DNA of 36,551 nt from an uncultured beta proteobacterium (GTDB taxonomy: Bacteria; Pseudomonadota; Gammaproteobacteria; Burkholderiales; Burkholderiaceae_C), in NCBI GenBank assembly GCA_903876045.1, contig CAIQYP010000251.1, forward strand, positions 1-36,551, written 5' to 3'. Each line of letters starts with the position of its first letter. Positions within the stretch are counted from its first letter, which is position 1. Below the pieces are notes generated by a model. It was not told where the DNA came from, ran no database searches, and worked only from the letters and a program-made list of their open reading frames with translations. Shown here one piece after another: positions 8,368 to 16,402 of the stretch. The translations under genes and the position numbers were made by a program.

Positions 8368-8553
8368 GGGACATTCGAGCCGCAATTTGCAAGCTGCTAT
8401 AGCTTGTAAGTCGTTGCGACTCTGTGCGTTTGCGCAAGCCTGATTTTCAGAATTGGGCGTAGGATGATTTTGCGAGCATGCGGCCACTGAAATAAAACGA
8501 AAAGCGTTAAAAAGGCTTGCGTCGCACGGCTCGCTGTACGCAAGGAGCGCACC

Positions 8554-8937
8554 ATGTCCCATTACCACGCACTCGTTTGGATTGATCACGTGGAGGCCCA
8601 CGTGATGCACATCAGCCCGGATGATGTGGAGAAGTCGGTGATTCAGCCGAACAGTCCGCACCACAAACTGCATTCCAAGGTCGGCACGCTGGGGGATGGC
8701 CGCGCACCGGAAGACCAAGACTACTACCACCGCGTGGCAGAGGCTTTGGCAGGTGCCTCTGAAATTTTGATCGTCGGCCCGGCACAGGCCAAGCTGCAAC
8801 TGATCAAGCATATTCATGCTCACGACGCGAAGCTGGTGAGCAAAGTGGTGGGTGTGGAAACCGTCGATCACCCGACGGACGGCCAACTGGTGGCCTACGC
8901 GCGCAAGTACTTTCACGCCAAAGACCGGATGCTCTAG
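8554..8937 (+). CDS. eRF1-domain-like 'translational machinery' protein
   Basis: This 127-aa soluble protein (MSHYHALVWIDHVEAHVMHI) is His-rich and has an alternating pattern ('SEILIVGPAQAKLQLIKHI' and 'KLVSKVVGVETVDHPTDGQLVAYARKYF'). This matches the small betaproteobacterial proteins annotated as translational machinery proteins, related to the C-terminal domain of eRF1. The GxG-type segment 'VGPAQAK' followed by a helix resembles that domain. The RBS AAGGAG is 6 nt upstream. The 186-bp gap before it holds no gene. The role in bacteria is unknown; by similarity it may bind ribosomes or RNA, or act in stress, but nothing in the sequence proves this. Confidence 0.8.
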   Translation: MSHYHALVWIDHVEAHVMHISPDDVEKSVIQPNSPHHKLHSKVGTLGDGRAPEDQDYYHRVAEALAGASEILIVGPAQAKLQLIKHIHAHDAKLVSKVVGVETVDHPTDGQLVAYARKYFHAKDRML

Positions 8938-8972
8938 AGCGGTGCCTGGAGGCGGCGGCTTTATGATGGGTC

Positions 8973-9245
8973 ATGTTCAAAATTTACTGGACCGATGCTG
9001 ATTCAAAAGCCTGCTCGCAAGACGAAGAGTTGCTGACGAAGGCTCTCGACATTGTCAAAGCCAGGCGCGACGCCGGGTACTCCTTTGTCACCATGGTCGC
9101 AGAGGATCCAAGCCATGTAGGCAAACCGGGTGTGGATGCCGTAGTGGACGGGAAAACACCGGACGGCCACGACTACGAATGGTCCAAGGCGGGGCGCGCC
9201 GGTAAGTCGCGCAAGCACGATAAAGTGGTCGTCAAGGACCGCTGA
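8973..9245 (+). CDS. Small hypothetical protein
   Basis: This 90-aa protein lies 35 nt downstream of the eRF1-like gene on the same strand. It begins MFKIYWTDADSKACSQDEELLTKALDIVKARRDAGYSFVTMV and ends in a lysine-rich tail (KAGRAGKSRKHDKVVVKDR). The N-terminal part looks like a compact alpha/beta domain; the tail is probably flexible and basic and could bind nucleic acid. It contains no signal peptide or membrane segment. A GGAGG is 20 nt upstream, rather far, and two other nearby ATGs are out of frame. I recognise no named family. Co-location suggests co-expression with the upstream gene. Confidence 0.65.
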   Translation: MFKIYWTDADSKACSQDEELLTKALDIVKARRDAGYSFVTMVAEDPSHVGKPGVDAVVDGKTPDGHDYEWSKAGRAGKSRKHDKVVVKDR

Positions 9246-9252
9246 GCGTCGC

Positions 9253-9993
9253 TTAGTCTGCCGCCATCCAGCGGCCGGTTTGCGGGCACAAGGTCGCACG
9301 CGCACCATTCACCTGAACTTGTTCATCAGCCAATAACAAAGCCGTCGCAGGTTGCGTGTCGAAGCCAATCCGGAGTGTGTGCGCAACGTCGGCCTGCTCA
9401 ATCGGCAACTCCCAAGTCAAAAACACCTGCGTACAGTCCCGCTCGCCTGCGAAGTCGGCCATGTCAAAGCCATTGCTGTGACGCGCAATGACGGCGTGGG
9501 GCTGGCCGGTGTCGAACACCACCGCCGTACCTCTGACCAGCGGGATGCGGTGGCCGGTGGTGGCAAAGTGCAAGTCCAAGCCTTTGTCCTCACTGAGAAA
9601 GAGATTGCAAAAGGCGGCGCCACCATATTGCGCGCCGTCGTGGTGGTACCTGGCGCCGCGGCAGGCCATCAACGCGACCTCGCTGGTAATCAGCACATCA
9701 CCCAGACCCAGCCCGCGTGTCCAGTCGGTCATCGCCTGCACACAGCGTGGGTAGTCGGGCCAGCGCATGCGTGCGCGCGGCAAGGGCAGTGACTCCACGT
9801 CGCCCGGCTCCAGGCCCAGGCGAACTTCAACATCCCTTTGCCAGTCGGCTACCAGCCGGGCAGGTGGAGTTGGCACATCCAACGTGGCGGATAGCACCAC
9901 ATCGCTCACGCTGCGACTGCGCATGACATCACCACTCCGGTAAAAGGAAGTAGCAATGTCTTGTGTACGCTGTCGCAGTTTGGTGTGGGTCAT
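9253..9993 (-). CDS. 2OG-Fe(II) oxygenase-like protein
   Basis: This protein of about 246 aa has a jelly-roll dioxygenase core. 'YHHDGAQYGGAAFCNLFLS' gives the HxD iron ligands, and 'VVFDTGQPHAVIARH' gives the distal His followed by an Arg that would bind 2-oxoglutarate. The facial triad H-x-D...H and the Arg are therefore all present. The ORF track starts at a TTG (10026). The ATG at 9993 (MTHTKLRQRTQDIATSFYR) is preferred, although no strong RBS is seen. It converges on the small hypothetical gene (7 bp apart) and diverges from ilvD. The substrate is unknown; it is probably a soluble hydroxylase of a protein or small molecule. Confidence 0.75.
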   Translation of the reverse strand: MTHTKLRQRTQDIATSFYRSGDVMRSRSVSDVVLSATLDVPTPPARLVADWQRDVEVRLGLEPGDVESLPLPRARMRWPDYPRCVQAMTDWTRGLGLGDVLITSEVALMACRGARYHHDGAQYGGAAFCNLFLSEDKGLDLHFATTGHRIPLVRGTAVVFDTGQPHAVIARHSNGFDMADFAGERDCTQVFLTWELPIEQADVAHTLRIGFDTQPATALLLADEQVQVNGARATLCPQTGRWMAAD

Positions 9994-10104
9994 GGGGTTT
10001 GATTTTGTCCCACCCGCGCCGGCCAATTAGCAGTTGCCGCGGCAGGGCTATTCAGGCCGCTAAGGTGACGTCATAAAATCGCGAATTCCTCGAAAGCCCA
10101 AAAA

Positions 10105-11964
10105 ATGCCCATCTATCGCTCCAAGACTTCCACCGCCGGCCGCAACCAAGCGGGTGCCCGTTCCCTATGGCGCGCCACCGGCATGAAGGACGCTGATTTC
10201 AGCAAGCCCATCATCGCCGTGGTTAACTCCTTCACCCAGTTTGTGCCGGGTCATGTGCACCTCAAAGACTTGGGTCAGTTGGTGGCCCGCGAGATTGAAG
10301 CGGCAGGCGGTGTGGCCAAAGAGTTCAACACCATTGCCGTGGACGACGGCATCGCCATGGGTCACGACGGCATGCTGTATTCGCTGCCCAGCCGCGACAT
10401 CATTGCCGACAGCGTGGAATACATGGTCAACGCCCATTGCGCCGACGCCATGGTCTGCATCTCCAATTGCGACAAGATCACCCCCGGCATGCTGATGGCC
10501 GCCATGCGGCTGAACATCCCTGTGGTGTTTGTGTCGGGCGGCCCGATGGAAGCGGGCAAGGTCAAGCTGCTCAACCCCACCACCCAGAAAATTGAATTCA
10601 AAAAGCTCGACCTGATCGACGCCATGGTGATGGCCGCCGACGACAAGGTGAGCGATGCCGATGTGGCCGAGGTGGAACGTTCCGCCTGCCCGACCTGCGG
10701 ATCGTGCTCGGGCATGTTCACCGCCAACTCCATGAACTGTTTGACCGAAGCGCTGGGCCTGGCCCTGCCGGGCAACGGTACGGTGGTGGCCACCCACGCC
10801 GACCGCGAGCAACTGTTCAAGCGTGCCGGTCATCTGGCAGTCGAACTGTGCCAGCGCTACTACGAGCAGGACGACAGCAGCGTGCTGCCACGCTCCATGG
10901 GCTTCAAGGCCTTTGAGAATGCCATCACCCTGGACATCGCCATGGGCGGCTCGACCAACACCATTCTGCACATTCTGGCCATCGCCCAGGAAGCCGAAAT
11001 TGATTTCACCCTGGCCGACATCGACCGCCTCTCGCGCAGCGTGCCCCAGTTGTGCAAGGTGGCGCCCAACACCAACAAGTACCACATTGAAGACGTGCAC
11101 CGTGCCGGTGGCATTTACGGCATCCTGGGCGAACTGGACCGTGCCGGCAAGTTTCACACCGATGTGCCGACCGTGCACAGCAGGACCTTCAAGGAAGCGC
11201 TGGACCTGTGGGACATTGCCCGCAATCCTTCGGACGCCGTCAAGAAGTTCTATATGGCCGGCCCCGGTGGCATACCCACGCAAGTGGCGTTCAGCCAGGA
11301 TGCGCGTTGGCCCAGCCTGGACATTGACCGTGTCGAGGGCTGCATCCGCTCCGGCGACCATGCCTTCTCCAAAGAGGGTGGCCTGGCCGTGCTGCGCGGC
11401 AATATCTCGTTGGACGGCTGCGTGGTCAAGACCGCCGGCGTTGACGACAGCTTGATGGTGTTTGAAGGCCCGGCCCATGTGGTCGAGAGCCAGGACGAGG
11501 CGGTGGAACACATCCTGGCCGATCAGGTCAAGGCGGGTGACGTGGTCATCGTGCGTTACGAAGGCCCCAAGGGTGGCCCCGGCATGCAGGAAATGCTCTA
11601 CCCCACCAGCTACATCAAGTCCAAAGGTCTGGGCAAAGCCTGCGCCTTGCTGACTGACGGCCGCTTTTCCGGCGGCACCTCTGGCTTGTCGATTGGTCAC
11701 TGCTCGCCCGAAGCGGCAGCCGGTGGCGCGATTGGTCTGGTGCGCAATGGCGACCGCATCCGCATCGATATCCCAAACCGTTCGATCAACGTTTTGGTCA
11801 GTGACGAAGAGTTGGCCAAGCGTCGTACCGAGCAGAACGCCAAAGGCTGGAAGCCCGCACTGCCACGTCCACGCAAGGTGTCGGCCGCTCTCAAGGCTTA
11901 CGCCAAGCTGGTGATGTCGGCCGACAAAGGCGCCGTGCGCGATTTGTCGCTGCTGGAAGACTGA
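10105..11964 (+). CDS. ilvD: Dihydroxy-acid dehydratase
   Basis: This 619-aa IlvD/Edd-family enzyme converts 2,3-dihydroxy-isovalerate (and the methylvalerate analogue) to the 2-keto acid in valine, leucine, isoleucine and CoA-precursor synthesis. It has the long E. coli-type length. The Fe-S cluster and active-site motifs are visible: '[12 protein letters not shown]' and '[19 protein letters not shown]'. '[15 protein letters not shown]', near the C-terminus, is the family's second signature. The N-terminus [27 protein letters not shown] matches the family closely, so the start is secure despite a weak Shine-Dalgarno. It appears monocistronic, with the next gene 60 nt downstream. A 721-aa antisense ORF lies opposite it and is rejected as a shadow. 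Confidence 0.98.
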   Translation: MPIYRSKTSTAGRNQAGARSLWRATGMKDADFSKPIIAVVNSFTQFVPGHVHLKDLGQLVAREIEAAGGVAKEFNTIAVDDGIAMGHDGMLYSLPSRDIIADSVEYMVNAHCADAMVCISNCDKITPGMLMAAMRLNIPVVFVSGGPMEAGKVKLLNPTTQKIEFKKLDLIDAMVMAADDKVSDADVAEVERSACPTCGSCSGMFTANSMNCLTEALGLALPGNGTVVATHADREQLFKRAGHLAVELCQRYYEQDDSSVLPRSMGFKAFENAITLDIAMGGSTNTILHILAIAQEAEIDFTLADIDRLSRSVPQLCKVAPNTNKYHIEDVHRAGGIYGILGELDRAGKFHTDVPTVHSRTFKEALDLWDIARNPSDAVKKFYMAGPGGIPTQVAFSQDARWPSLDIDRVEGCIRSGDHAFSKEGGLAVLRGNISLDGCVVKTAGVDDSLMVFEGPAHVVESQDEAVEHILADQVKAGDVVIVRYEGPKGGPGMQEMLYPTSYIKSKGLGKACALLTDGRFSGGTSGLSIGHCSPEAAAGGAIGLVRNGDRIRIDIPNRSINVLVSDEELAKRRTEQNAKGWKPALPRPRKVSAALKAYAKLVMSADKGAVRDLSLLED

Positions 11965-12024
11965 ACGTCCATAATCAAAGCAGCCCGGGCGCTTGTTCCC
12001 GGCTTGAAATTCAGGAGTACATGA

Positions 12025-12402
12025 ATGGCGATTACCGCACGACGCGTGTTGGGTTCTTTTATTGGTTTTCTGGTGGTGGCAGCCTTGCTGTTTGCGGGCT
12101 ATACCGCCGTGGTGCTGAAGTGGAGCTACTCCGCCGGTGAGCGCGCGGGCTTCATGCAAAAGCTCTCGACCAAAGGGTTTGTCTGCAAGACCTGGGAAGG
12201 TGAACTGCAGTTGGTGGCCCTGCCTGGCAGCATGCCGGAGAAGTTTTTGTTCTCGGTACGAGACGACGCGGTAGCAGCGCGCATAAACGCCACCATGGGC
12301 AAGCGCGTGGCGCTGACCTATGAGCAGCACATCGGTGTGCCCACGTCCTGTTTTGGCGAGACCGAGTACTTTGTGACCGATGTGAAGGAAGTGCCGAACT
12401 GA
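12025..12402 (+). CDS. Membrane-anchored hypothetical protein
   Basis: This 125-aa protein has one N-terminal hydrophobic segment (res. 8-31, VLGSFIGFLVVAALLFAGYTAVVL), followed by a periplasmic-looking beta-rich domain with 'KGFVCKTWEGELQLV', 'FLFSVRD' and a C-terminal 'VGVPTSCFGETEYFVTDV'-like stretch. Two cysteines could form a disulfide outside the membrane. AGGAG lies 8 nt before the ATG at 12025; another ATG at 12021 is in a different frame. It follows ilvD by 60 nt and may be co-transcribed. I do not recognise a characterised family; similar short proteins are common next to housekeeping genes in Burkholderiales (from memory). Confidence 0.75.
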   Translation: MAITARRVLGSFIGFLVVAALLFAGYTAVVLKWSYSAGERAGFMQKLSTKGFVCKTWEGELQLVALPGSMPEKFLFSVRDDAVAARINATMGKRVALTYEQHIGVPTSCFGETEYFVTDVKEVPN

Positions 12403-12412
12403 TTAGTTAGTG

Positions 12413-12520
12413 CCCCAAGCTCCCCCGCGGCGCGTGGGTCGCGGCCCCCGAGGGGCGCAACTCCGCTTGGGGCGGCCCGGCGCGGAGTTATTTCCCCCTA
12501 GCTCCCCCGCTGCGCGTGGG
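12413..12520. repeat. GC-rich intergenic repeat with inverted arms
   Basis: CCCCAAGC (12413-12420) is inverted as GCTTGGGG (12465-12472). A 21-bp unit starting AGCTCCCCCGC at 12418 recurs with one substitution at 12500-12520. The element sits between convergent genes, where it could form a hairpin and block read-through. GC-rich interspersed repeats of this style are common in Comamonadaceae genomes (general knowledge). Confidence 0.6.
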
Positions 12521-12531
12521 GCGGGCTGAGC

Positions 12532-13176
12532 TTAGTAGCGGTACAGCAGACCCAACGAGGCGCTGGGCAGGGCAGACAGGCCGCTCAGCGAGTCGCGAAT
12601 TTTCTGCGTTTGTGCGTCCACGTCGGCCTGGGTAATCCCGGCCTTGCCGACCACCGATGTGGTGGTGTCGGCGGTAAAGGTGCCAACCATCACGCCCAGG
12701 TCGGCATAAAAGCCGAAGCCCTTGACATCGCTTTTCTGGTGGCCATAGCCAATGCCCAGGTAAGGCGTAGTGCTGGGGAACTTCACCTGCACATTGAAGG
12801 TTTCACCCGTCATATCGACGGACTTGCCGTTTATGGTGGAATTGCCACTGCCAAGCCCGGTGAAGTCGGCTTTGATGTCGTTGACGGTCAAGCCGCCCAC
12901 CAAACGAAAGCCACCGCCCAAAGGGAACCAGTCGGCAAACGCGCCAAAGCGGCTGGCCTTAAAGCTTCCTGTGACGTTTACGCCGTCCTGATTGCCATCT
13001 TTGTTGACAGACAGCCCACCCGCATATTCACCACGCAAACCCAAGCTAGGGCTGGTGGAATAGGCGTAGCCTAAGGTGTAGAGGCCTGGTAGCCCCAATC
13101 CTATGTAACTGTCCTGGGCGTAGGCGGCGCCGCCAATAACGGCCAGAGCGGCCAGCAATGCGAGTTGCTTTTTCAT
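12532..13176 (-). CDS. Outer-membrane beta-barrel protein (OmpW-like)
   Basis: This 214-aa protein has a cleavable signal peptide (MKKQLALLAALAVIGGAAYAQ, cleavage after AYA). The mature part is made of alternating, glycine-rich amphipathic strands ('YIGLGLPGLYTLGYAYS', 'GFRLVGGLTVN', 'TPYLGIGYGHQ', 'GFGFYADLGVMVG'). It ends in an aromatic residue (LLYRY), the outer-membrane insertion signal. The size fits an eight-stranded barrel. The RBS AAGGGA is 8 nt upstream. It ends 12 bp beyond the GC-rich repeat and converges with the gene before it. It is probably a small porin or structural outer-membrane protein; the ligand is not predictable. Confidence 0.8.
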   Translation of the reverse strand: MKKQLALLAALAVIGGAAYAQDSYIGLGLPGLYTLGYAYSTSPSLGLRGEYAGGLSVNKDGNQDGVNVTGSFKASRFGAFADWFPLGGGFRLVGGLTVNDIKADFTGLGSGNSTINGKSVDMTGETFNVQVKFPSTTPYLGIGYGHQKSDVKGFGFYADLGVMVGTFTADTTTSVVGKAGITQADVDAQTQKIRDSLSGLSALPSASLGLLYRY

Positions 13177-13299
13177 GGTTGAAATCCCTTCTTCTGTAAT
13201 GTCATGCGGGATTTCCCACCCGCTTGAAAAACAGTGTCACACAAATCAAGGGCGTTCTCAATGTGGAAAAGTGTAAGCAATTACCTTTATTGATGTGGG

Positions 13300-14805
13300 T
13301 CAGCGGCTGCTCGGAAATGCAAACACCGTGCCCTCGCGCACACCAGCCGAGGGCCAACGCTGGGTGATGGTCTTGCGCTTAGTGTAAAAGCGCACGGCAT
13401 CCGGGCCGTAGGCATGCAGATCACCAAACAGGCTGCGTTTCCAGCCACCAAACGAGTGGTAGGCCACCGGCACCGGCAGCGGCACGTTGACGCCCACCAT
13501 GCCGACCAGGATGTTGTCGGTGAAGTAACGCGCCGCTTCGCCGTCGCGGGTGAAGATGCAAGTCCCGTTGCCGTACTCATGGGCGTCGATCAGGTCCATG
13601 GCTTCCTGCAGGGTCTTGACGCGCACCACGCCCAGCACCGGGCCGAAGATTTCTTCCTGGTAAATCGTCATGCCAGGTTTGACGTTGTCAAACAGGCAGG
13701 GGCCGAGGAAGTAGCCATCCTCATGGCCGGCCACCTTCACATTGCGGCCATCCACCAGTAGCGTGGCGCCTTCCTTTACGCCTTGATCCACATAGCCGCG
13801 CACCTTCTCGAAGTGCGGCCGGGTGACCAGCGGGCCCATGTCGCTCCTGGCATCGAAGCCTGAGCCTACGGTCATTTTGGCCATCTCGACTTTGAGGCCG
13901 GCGATCACCGCTTCGGCGGTTTCGTCACCCACGGCCACCACCAGCGGAATCGCCATGCAACGCTCGCCACAGGAGCCAAAGGCAGCACCCATCAGGGCGT
14001 TGACGGCGTTGGGCACATCGGCATCGGGCATGACGACGGCGTGGTTCTTGGCGCCGCCCAAGGCCTGCACGCGCTTGCCATGGGCGCAACCCGTGGCGTA
14101 GATGTACTCGGCAATCGGCGTCGAGCCAACAAAGCTCACGGCCTTGACGCGCGGGTCGGTCAAGAGCGTGTCCACAGCTTCCTTGTCACCGTTGACGACG
14201 TTGAGCACGCCGGGTGGCAGTCCGGCTTCCAATGCCAGTTCGGCCACGCGCAGCGTGGAACTGGGGTCGCGCTCGGAAGGCTTCAGCACAAAGGTATTGC
14301 CGCAGGCCACGGCCATGGGCCACATCCACAGCGGCACCATGGCCGGGAAGTTGAACGGGGTGATGCCTGCTGTCACGCCCAGCGCCTGGAATTCACTCCA
14401 CGAGTCGATCGCCGGGCCCACGTTCTTGCTGTGCTCGCCCTTAAGCAGTTCGGGCGCATAAGACGCGTATTCCACATTTTCAATGCCGCGCTGTAGCTCG
14501 CCCAGGGCATCGCTTAACACCTTGCCGTGTTCGGCAGTGATCAGCTGGCAGAGCTCTTCGGCGTGTTGTTCCAGCAAGACCTTGAGGTTGCTCATGACGC
14601 GGGCGCGTTTCAGCGGCGGCGTGTTGCGCCAGGCTGGAAATGCAGCTTGCGCGCTGGCAATCGCGTCTTCCACGGTGGCCTTGGGGGCCAGCAGCACGCG
14701 CTTCTCGGCGCGTCCGGTGGCGGGATTGAAGACGTCTTGTGCGCGGGTGCCGGTGGTCACAGATTTGCCGTCAATCAGGTGGCCAACCAAAGGGAGATTA
14801 GACAT
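13300..14805 (-). CDS. mmsA: Methylmalonate/malonate-semialdehyde dehydrogenase (CoA-acylating)
   Basis: This 501-aa aldehyde dehydrogenase of the MmsA/BauC group oxidises methylmalonate semialdehyde or malonate semialdehyde with NAD and CoA to propionyl- or acetyl-CoA. Seen are 'GITPFNFPAMVPLWMWPMA' (the MmsA nucleotide-binding signature), 'VSFVGSTPIAEYIY', and the catalytic-cysteine region 'FGSCGERCMAI' (about res. 285). 'EEIFGPVLGVVRV' is also present. The ATG at 14805 (MSNLPLVGHLIDG) is preferred over the TTG at 14820. It lies downstream of the bauA-type transaminase on the same strand, so malonate semialdehyde from beta-alanine is its likely substrate, although valine degradation cannot be excluded. 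A hairpin separates the two genes. Confidence 0.93.
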   Translation of the reverse strand: MSNLPLVGHLIDGKSVTTGTRAQDVFNPATGRAEKRVLLAPKATVEDAIASAQAAFPAWRNTPPLKRARVMSNLKVLLEQHAEELCQLITAEHGKVLSDALGELQRGIENVEYASYAPELLKGEHSKNVGPAIDSWSEFQALGVTAGITPFNFPAMVPLWMWPMAVACGNTFVLKPSERDPSSTLRVAELALEAGLPPGVLNVVNGDKEAVDTLLTDPRVKAVSFVGSTPIAEYIYATGCAHGKRVQALGGAKNHAVVMPDADVPNAVNALMGAAFGSCGERCMAIPLVVAVGDETAEAVIAGLKVEMAKMTVGSGFDARSDMGPLVTRPHFEKVRGYVDQGVKEGATLLVDGRNVKVAGHEDGYFLGPCLFDNVKPGMTIYQEEIFGPVLGVVRVKTLQEAMDLIDAHEYGNGTCIFTRDGEAARYFTDNILVGMVGVNVPLPVPVAYHSFGGWKRSLFGDLHAYGPDAVRFYTKRKTITQRWPSAGVREGTVFAFPSSR

Positions 14806-14834
14806 TTGTGAAGTTTCCAAATTTCAAAAAGCAA

Positions 14835-14850
14835 GGGCCTCGCAAGGCCC
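14835..14850 (-). terminator. Intercistronic hairpin between bauA and mmsA
   Basis: On the minus strand GGGCCT-TGCG-AGGCCC forms a 6-bp GC stem followed by TTGCTTTTTG. It resembles a weak intrinsic terminator and lies about 30 nt upstream of mmsA. It could attenuate transcription or protect the bauA mRNA 3' end. Confidence 0.5.
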
Positions 14851-14909
14851 GGGATAAAAATGGACCGGGGCCAGCCTGGCGGCCGCCCCGGCAGTTGTCA
14901 GCAATGCAA

Positions 14910-16286
14910 TCAGGCCGTCGCGTTAATCGCTTCACCCAGGGCGTTGACCAGGCTGTCGATCTCGGCTTCCGTGCTGATGAAGGGCGGTGCCAGTTGGATG
15001 GTGTCGCCGCCGTAGCGCACGTAAAAGCCTTTTTCCAGGCACTTTTCGGCGATCTGGAACGGGCGCTTGGCGGGCTCGCCCGGCACTGCGGCAATGGTGA
15101 AGCCAGCCGCCAAGCCGCAGTTGCGGATGTCGGTGATGTGCTTGCTGCCTTTCAGGCTGTGTACGGCGTTCTCGAAATACGGGGCCAGCTTGGTCACGCG
15201 CTCGACCAGGTTTTCCTTCACCAGCAGGTCCAGCGCGGCAATACCGGCGGCGCAGGCCACCGGGTGGGCCGAGTAGGTGTAGCCGTGGGCAAATTCCAGC
15301 AGGTAGTCCGGGCCACCGGCGGCCATGAAGGTGTCGTAGATTTCCTTCTTGGCTACCACCACGCCCAGGGGCTGGGCGCCGTTGGTGATCTGCTTGGCGG
15401 CGTTCAGAATGTCAGGGGTAACGCCAAACGCAGCCGAGCCGGTGTAGGCGCCCATGCGGCCAAAGCCGGTGATGACTTCATCAAAAATCAGCAGGATATT
15501 GTTGGCCGTGCAAATCTCGCGCAGACGCTGCAAATAGCCCACGGGTGGCACCACGACTCCGCCGGAGCCGGACATCGGTTCGACGATGACGGCGGCAATG
15601 TTGCTGGCGTCGTGCAGGGCAATCACGCGCAGCAGTTCATCGGCCAGTTCGGCGCCGTTCTTGGGCATGCCGCGCGAGAACACATTGCTGGCCAGTTGGG
15701 TGTGGGGCAGGTGGTCGGCTTCGACGCCCTGGCCAAACATCTTGCGGTTGGCGCCAATGCCGCCCACCGAGATGCCACCGAAGTTGACGCCGTGGTAGCC
15801 CTTTTCGCGGCCAATCAGGCGCGTCTTGGTACCCAAGCCTTTGGAGCGCCAGTAGGCACGTGCCATTTTGAGCGAAGTGTCGGCGGACTCGGAACCCGAG
15901 CCGGTGAAGAACACATGGTCCAGGCCCTGGGGCATCAGTTCGACAATCTTGTTAGCCAGTGCAAACGACAGCGGGTGGCCGTACTGGAATGCGGGCGAGT
16001 AGTCCATGGTGGCAGCCTGGCGGCCAATAGCTTCGGCAATTTCGGTGCGGCTGTGGCCCAAGCCACAAGTCCAGAGGCCTGACAGACCGTCAAAAACCTT
16101 GCGTCCACTGGCGTCGGTGTAATAGGCGCCCTTGGCGCTCACCATCATGTGCGGATTGGCCTTGAAGTTGCGGTTGCCGGTGTAGGGCATCCAGTGCGCT
16201 TCCAGGAAACCAGGGCCTGCCGAATAGGGCGTAGTGCTGATGACGGGGTCGGCGCTTGTGGCGGTGGATTTGTCGTTGAGGTTCAT
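14910..16286 (-). CDS. bauA: Omega-amino acid (beta-alanine):pyruvate aminotransferase
   Basis: This 458-aa class-III PLP aminotransferase would convert beta-alanine and pyruvate to malonate semialdehyde and alanine. Seen are 'HWMPYTGNRNFKANPHMMVSAKGAYY' (the omega-APT N-terminus), 'VFFTGSGSESADTSLKMARAYW', 'GYHGVNFGGISVGG', 'IFDEVITGFGRMG' and the PLP-lysine region 'AAKQITNGAQPLG'. The ORF track extends to 16385, but the ATG at 16286 has AAGGAG 6 nt upstream and is the clear start. It is followed on the same strand by mmsA, matching the bauA-bauC pathway of Pseudomonas. A LysR gene is divergent, with a palindromic operator in the shared promoter region. Confidence 0.93.
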   Translation of the reverse strand: MNLNDKSTATSADPVISTTPYSAGPGFLEAHWMPYTGNRNFKANPHMMVSAKGAYYTDASGRKVFDGLSGLWTCGLGHSRTEIAEAIGRQAATMDYSPAFQYGHPLSFALANKIVELMPQGLDHVFFTGSGSESADTSLKMARAYWRSKGLGTKTRLIGREKGYHGVNFGGISVGGIGANRKMFGQGVEADHLPHTQLASNVFSRGMPKNGAELADELLRVIALHDASNIAAVIVEPMSGSGGVVVPPVGYLQRLREICTANNILLIFDEVITGFGRMGAYTGSAAFGVTPDILNAAKQITNGAQPLGVVVAKKEIYDTFMAAGGPDYLLEFAHGYTYSAHPVACAAGIAALDLLVKENLVERVTKLAPYFENAVHSLKGSKHITDIRNCGLAAGFTIAAVPGEPAKRPFQIAEKCLEKGFYVRYGGDTIQLAPPFISTEAEIDSLVNALGEAINATA

Positions 16287-16368
16287 GGCGGTCTCCTTTG
16301 TGGGACAGATAGCGAAACAGTGGGCAAAGAGGCAGAAAGGCGATTGTGCGATGTCTGGATACTTCGAT

Positions 16369-16388
16369 ATAGTGAGAGTTATCACTAT
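16369..16388. promoter_or_regulatory. Palindromic LysR operator between bauA and its regulator
   Basis: A perfect inverted repeat ATAGTGA-N6-TCACTAT lies in the 116-bp divergent region, 14 bp before the LysR start codon. LysR regulators usually bind T-N11-A palindromes of this kind and autoregulate. The region is visibly more AT-rich than its surroundings. Confidence 0.65.
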
Positions 16389-16402
16389 TCAGTTAGCAAA
16401 TT

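Noticed and set aside
10165-12330. 721-aa antisense ORF opposite ilvD
   Set aside because: It mirrors the codon structure of ilvD in high-GC DNA, is rich in His/Gly/Val with no domain, and has no RBS.
14808-16082. 424-aa plus-strand ORF opposite bauA
   Set aside because: Antisense shadow of a secure aminotransferase gene; low-complexity composition.
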